From assembly GCF_021018805.1 (NCBI RefSeq), contig NC_086259.1:2418001-2482000 (forward strand): DNA of 64,000 nt, written 5' to 3'. This document shows positions 61,585-64,000 of the stretch, piece by piece. Made by a program: the position numbers and the translations under genes. Source of the DNA: Prinia subflava. Lineage: Eukaryota; Chordata; Aves; Passeriformes; Cisticolidae. Every line of letters begins with the position of its first letter. Within the stretch, counting starts at the first letter, position 1. The notes under the pieces were generated by a model that did no database searches, had not been told where the DNA came from, and was given only the letters and a program-made list of their open reading frames with translations.

Positions 61585-61985
61585 GGTGAAAGGTTGGAAA
61601 GGGCTCCTGGGGGTGTCTTGTGCAGCCTCCTGCTCACATCCTGGGATGTCTCCCTTGTGACCAGTTGTGTTTTGAGTGTCTTCAAGAAGAAATTACACAG
61701 CCTCTCAGGGCAACCTGTTCAGAGCTTCCACCCTCATGGTATTTTTTTTTCTTATATTACGTTGGAATCTCCTCCATTGTAGCTTGTGTCTTTTGTGTTA
61801 CATCCCTCTGCTCTGCACATCTGAGGGAGTCTGACTGTCATCTCTACATCTTCCCAAAGGTGGTTGAACAGCACCAAGATGTCCCCTTTTCTGGAGGCTG
61901 GAGTAATGTCCCTGATAACCTCTGTGTCCTAAAACTTCTGTATCTGCTCTCTCAGTCTGGGGCAGTGCTTGTGAGCTGATCAGTG
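61585..61985 (-). mobile_element. Old CR1 LINE fragment, antisense
   Basis: GGTTGGAAAGGGCTCCTGGG, TGTTTTGAGTGTCTTCAAGA and CCTCTCAGGGCAACCTGTTC follow the reverse complement of a CR1 3' region in the right order. The copy is diverged and carries a T-rich insertion at about 61741. Confidence 0.7.
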
Positions 61986-64000
61986 GCAGTCAGCTTTGAT
62001 TCAGAATATGGATAGATAACGTGACATGGGGTACACTTGGGCATGTTTTTAGTCTGTGAGAAATATGAAACCATTTAAGTTAATCATCTTCCAGACCAGC
62101 ATGCTAGTACACTTGTTCATTGTCTGCAACTTTCAGGTTAAGCTAAGGACTTCATAGCAATGTTTGTGATGTTGGAAAAACAGGCAAGAAGATTAGAACA
62201 GTTTGAATTGTCTTAATTGATGAAGTGTGGCTTAGTTAAAAATTTAATTGCAGGATTCTCTGATTCATTGGTTTTTACTATGTCCTTAGTTTGCCTGGAA
62301 AGGAGTTACACACCCTGCTTCAGAAACAAACTGCTCATGTTAATTCCTTAATAACATCCAGATCTGAAGATTGCATCTGTGTTGAAGCGTTTCTTAAGAC
62401 CCCAGTACAGAAACTGGGATTTAGTGTAAGATGCTACTCTGAGCTCTGGTGCAGTTGTTCATTTGAGTATGTGCTTGTTGGTGATTGGTTTCTGTGTGGA
62501 GTTTAAGATGAAGATTTTGGTCTCTGCCCCTGGAAAAGTTTGTTTCTCAGTAATTTTCTGGACTTTCAGCATTTGGACATACATTGAAGTCCTAGTACAG
62601 TACTTGCCAAAAGACATATTTTGGAACGTATTGCATAATAAAGAAAACATTGCCATTTTATGTCATCTTAAATGGTTAAATATTGTCCTGTCTGTAATGG
62701 TGTTAGTGGGTCATTTTGTAGGGTATTCACATGAAAATATTAATCAAGGGAAACAGAACTTGGTTCTGAACTGTAGAGGTTGCCTCACAGAGAGGAAAAA
62801 AAATGTAATTGCAGAAGATAACTGCAATAGCAGATAGTAATTCTGTCCAGAGGACCCACACATCTCCTTTATGGCCTGACTTCTGGCCCATTAAGGTACA
62901 ACAGCTTTTCCTCACTATTCTCGGAAAACGGATCCAATAAATTACTGTAAAAGTGGCAACATTCTCCTTTCTCATACCAATGTATGTTTGCTTAATGTGG
63001 ACTATGCTTTTTACCACAACCACTCTTGTTCATGCTTCCTGTGCATCAAAGTGCAATTAAATTCAACTTTTTTCTGTTATTTTCACTGATCAACTCTGTT
63101 TCTTTCCTGTTTTTAAGCATGGTATCTGCTTTATTCTTTCCCCTCTGAATGTGATTATTCACTTGCTGTCTTGACCAAGTAAATTTCTGTTTGCTCCATT
63201 TCTGTGCTAAGTACAAATGCTCCATTTTCCTTCAGTGTCCATGGTTGAAGCTGAATTCTTAATCTTTTTTCCTTTTCCCTTTCTGCAAGGTGGTTATTGC
63301 GAGTACTTCTACATCCTTCTACATACTTCTACACAGGTTTAATATAACTTTTTGACTATATTTTAGGATGTGCAAGATGCAGTTTTGTAACTTCAGAATG
63401 GCCCTATTTGTTTTTTCTCCAGAATACATCCCAGATCCCTCATGACTCTTTCCTTGTTTGTAGTTTTTGCCTGTCTCCCATCCAGTTTTGGAGCCCTGGT
63501 TCCTGCTGATGGAATGGTTTTCACATTGCCCATCCTCTACTCTCGTGTCTCTTTTGCAGATGCTGTTTCTGCTTTCCTTTTCTCCAGAGGTTGCTTTGCA
63601 GTCAGAGATTTGGCCATGGGTTGTCCAGCTGAGTGAAGTGGTTTTAGGTGCTCTTTGTGGGGCTGCCTTCCAGCAGGGAATGCTGCATCCCACCGTGGGA
63701 GGAGCTCAGCTGTGACTGTGGCGTGGCCTCTGAAGTTGCCATGCCTGAGTGGTGGTTGGAATCTTACTTAAAGAGCTTTTTGCCAGTGTTTTATTTTCAA
63801 AGTTTATTGATGGGTTTTTTTACAGCTCTGCAGCATCCAGACTTCTTTCTGAAGCTTGTGTTCATTATGTCTGTGCCTGCCTTGTCCCTGATCATATGAA
63901 TGTGCATTTTGCTGTTGAATAAATATGACCCTTGCATGTGTTTTCTTTTTGATTTGATTTGTTTGTGGGTCAAATTTTAAGTTCCTAACCCAGGTTTAGT

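Larger units (their letters stand above)
55408..64000 (+). other. TAF4-like: TAF4-like intron 7 (open to the right edge)
   Basis: At least 8.6 kb without a recognisable TAF4 exon. It contains a 126-bp palindrome (59982-60107) and an antisense CR1 fragment (about 61585-61985). The histone-fold exons should follow outside the window. Confidence 0.65.

Overview
The window is vertebrate nuclear DNA, most likely from a bird and probably a songbird. The genes have small exons in AT-rich introns and start in CpG islands. CR1 LINE fragments and LTRs of the avian endogenous-retrovirus type are scattered between them. Nothing bacterial, plasmid-like or viral in gene content was seen.

Four protein-coding genes can be assembled exon by exon, and the reading frame stays intact across every splice. 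(1) On +, the last three coding exons of GARRE1 (588-3650), followed by a long 3' UTR. (2) On -, a complete three-exon SS18L2-type gene (8239 down to 7245, 77 aa) that encodes only the SNH domain. (3) On -, a complete ten-exon LSM14A (27506 down to 10122, 461 aa), an mRNA-silencing and P-body RNA-binding protein. (4) On +, the 5' part of a TAF4-family gene (31289 to 55407, seven exons, 669 codons). It carries the N-terminal TAF4 motif and the TAFH/NHR1 domain. The histone-fold exons must lie to the right of the window.

Layout: 1-6.1 kb GARRE1 3' end and UTR; 6.7-8.3 kb SS18L2-type gene, tail to tail with GARRE1; 8.35-27.7 kb LSM14A, in tandem behind the SS18L2-type gene with only about 0.1 kb between them; 28.0-30.8 kb intergenic, with a short perfect hairpin; 30.8-64 kb TAF4-like gene, head to head with LSM14A, with long introns holding CR1, LTR and palindromic repeats.

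The main point of interest is the combination. In mammals TAF4 sits head to head with LSM14B, near SS18L1 (with PSMA7 between). TAF4B sits near SS18 and PSMA8. Here a third TAF4-family gene sits head to head with LSM14A (not LSM14B), and an SS18L2-type gene lies behind LSM14A in the orientation SS18L1 has behind LSM14B. This looks like a third copy of an ancient TAF4-LSM14-SS18 block from the vertebrate genome duplications. As far as I recall, placental mammals kept only LSM14A at this locus next to GARRE1. The TAF4-like protein is about equally distant from TAF4 and TAF4B in the TAFH domain, so it is best treated as a separate paralogue.
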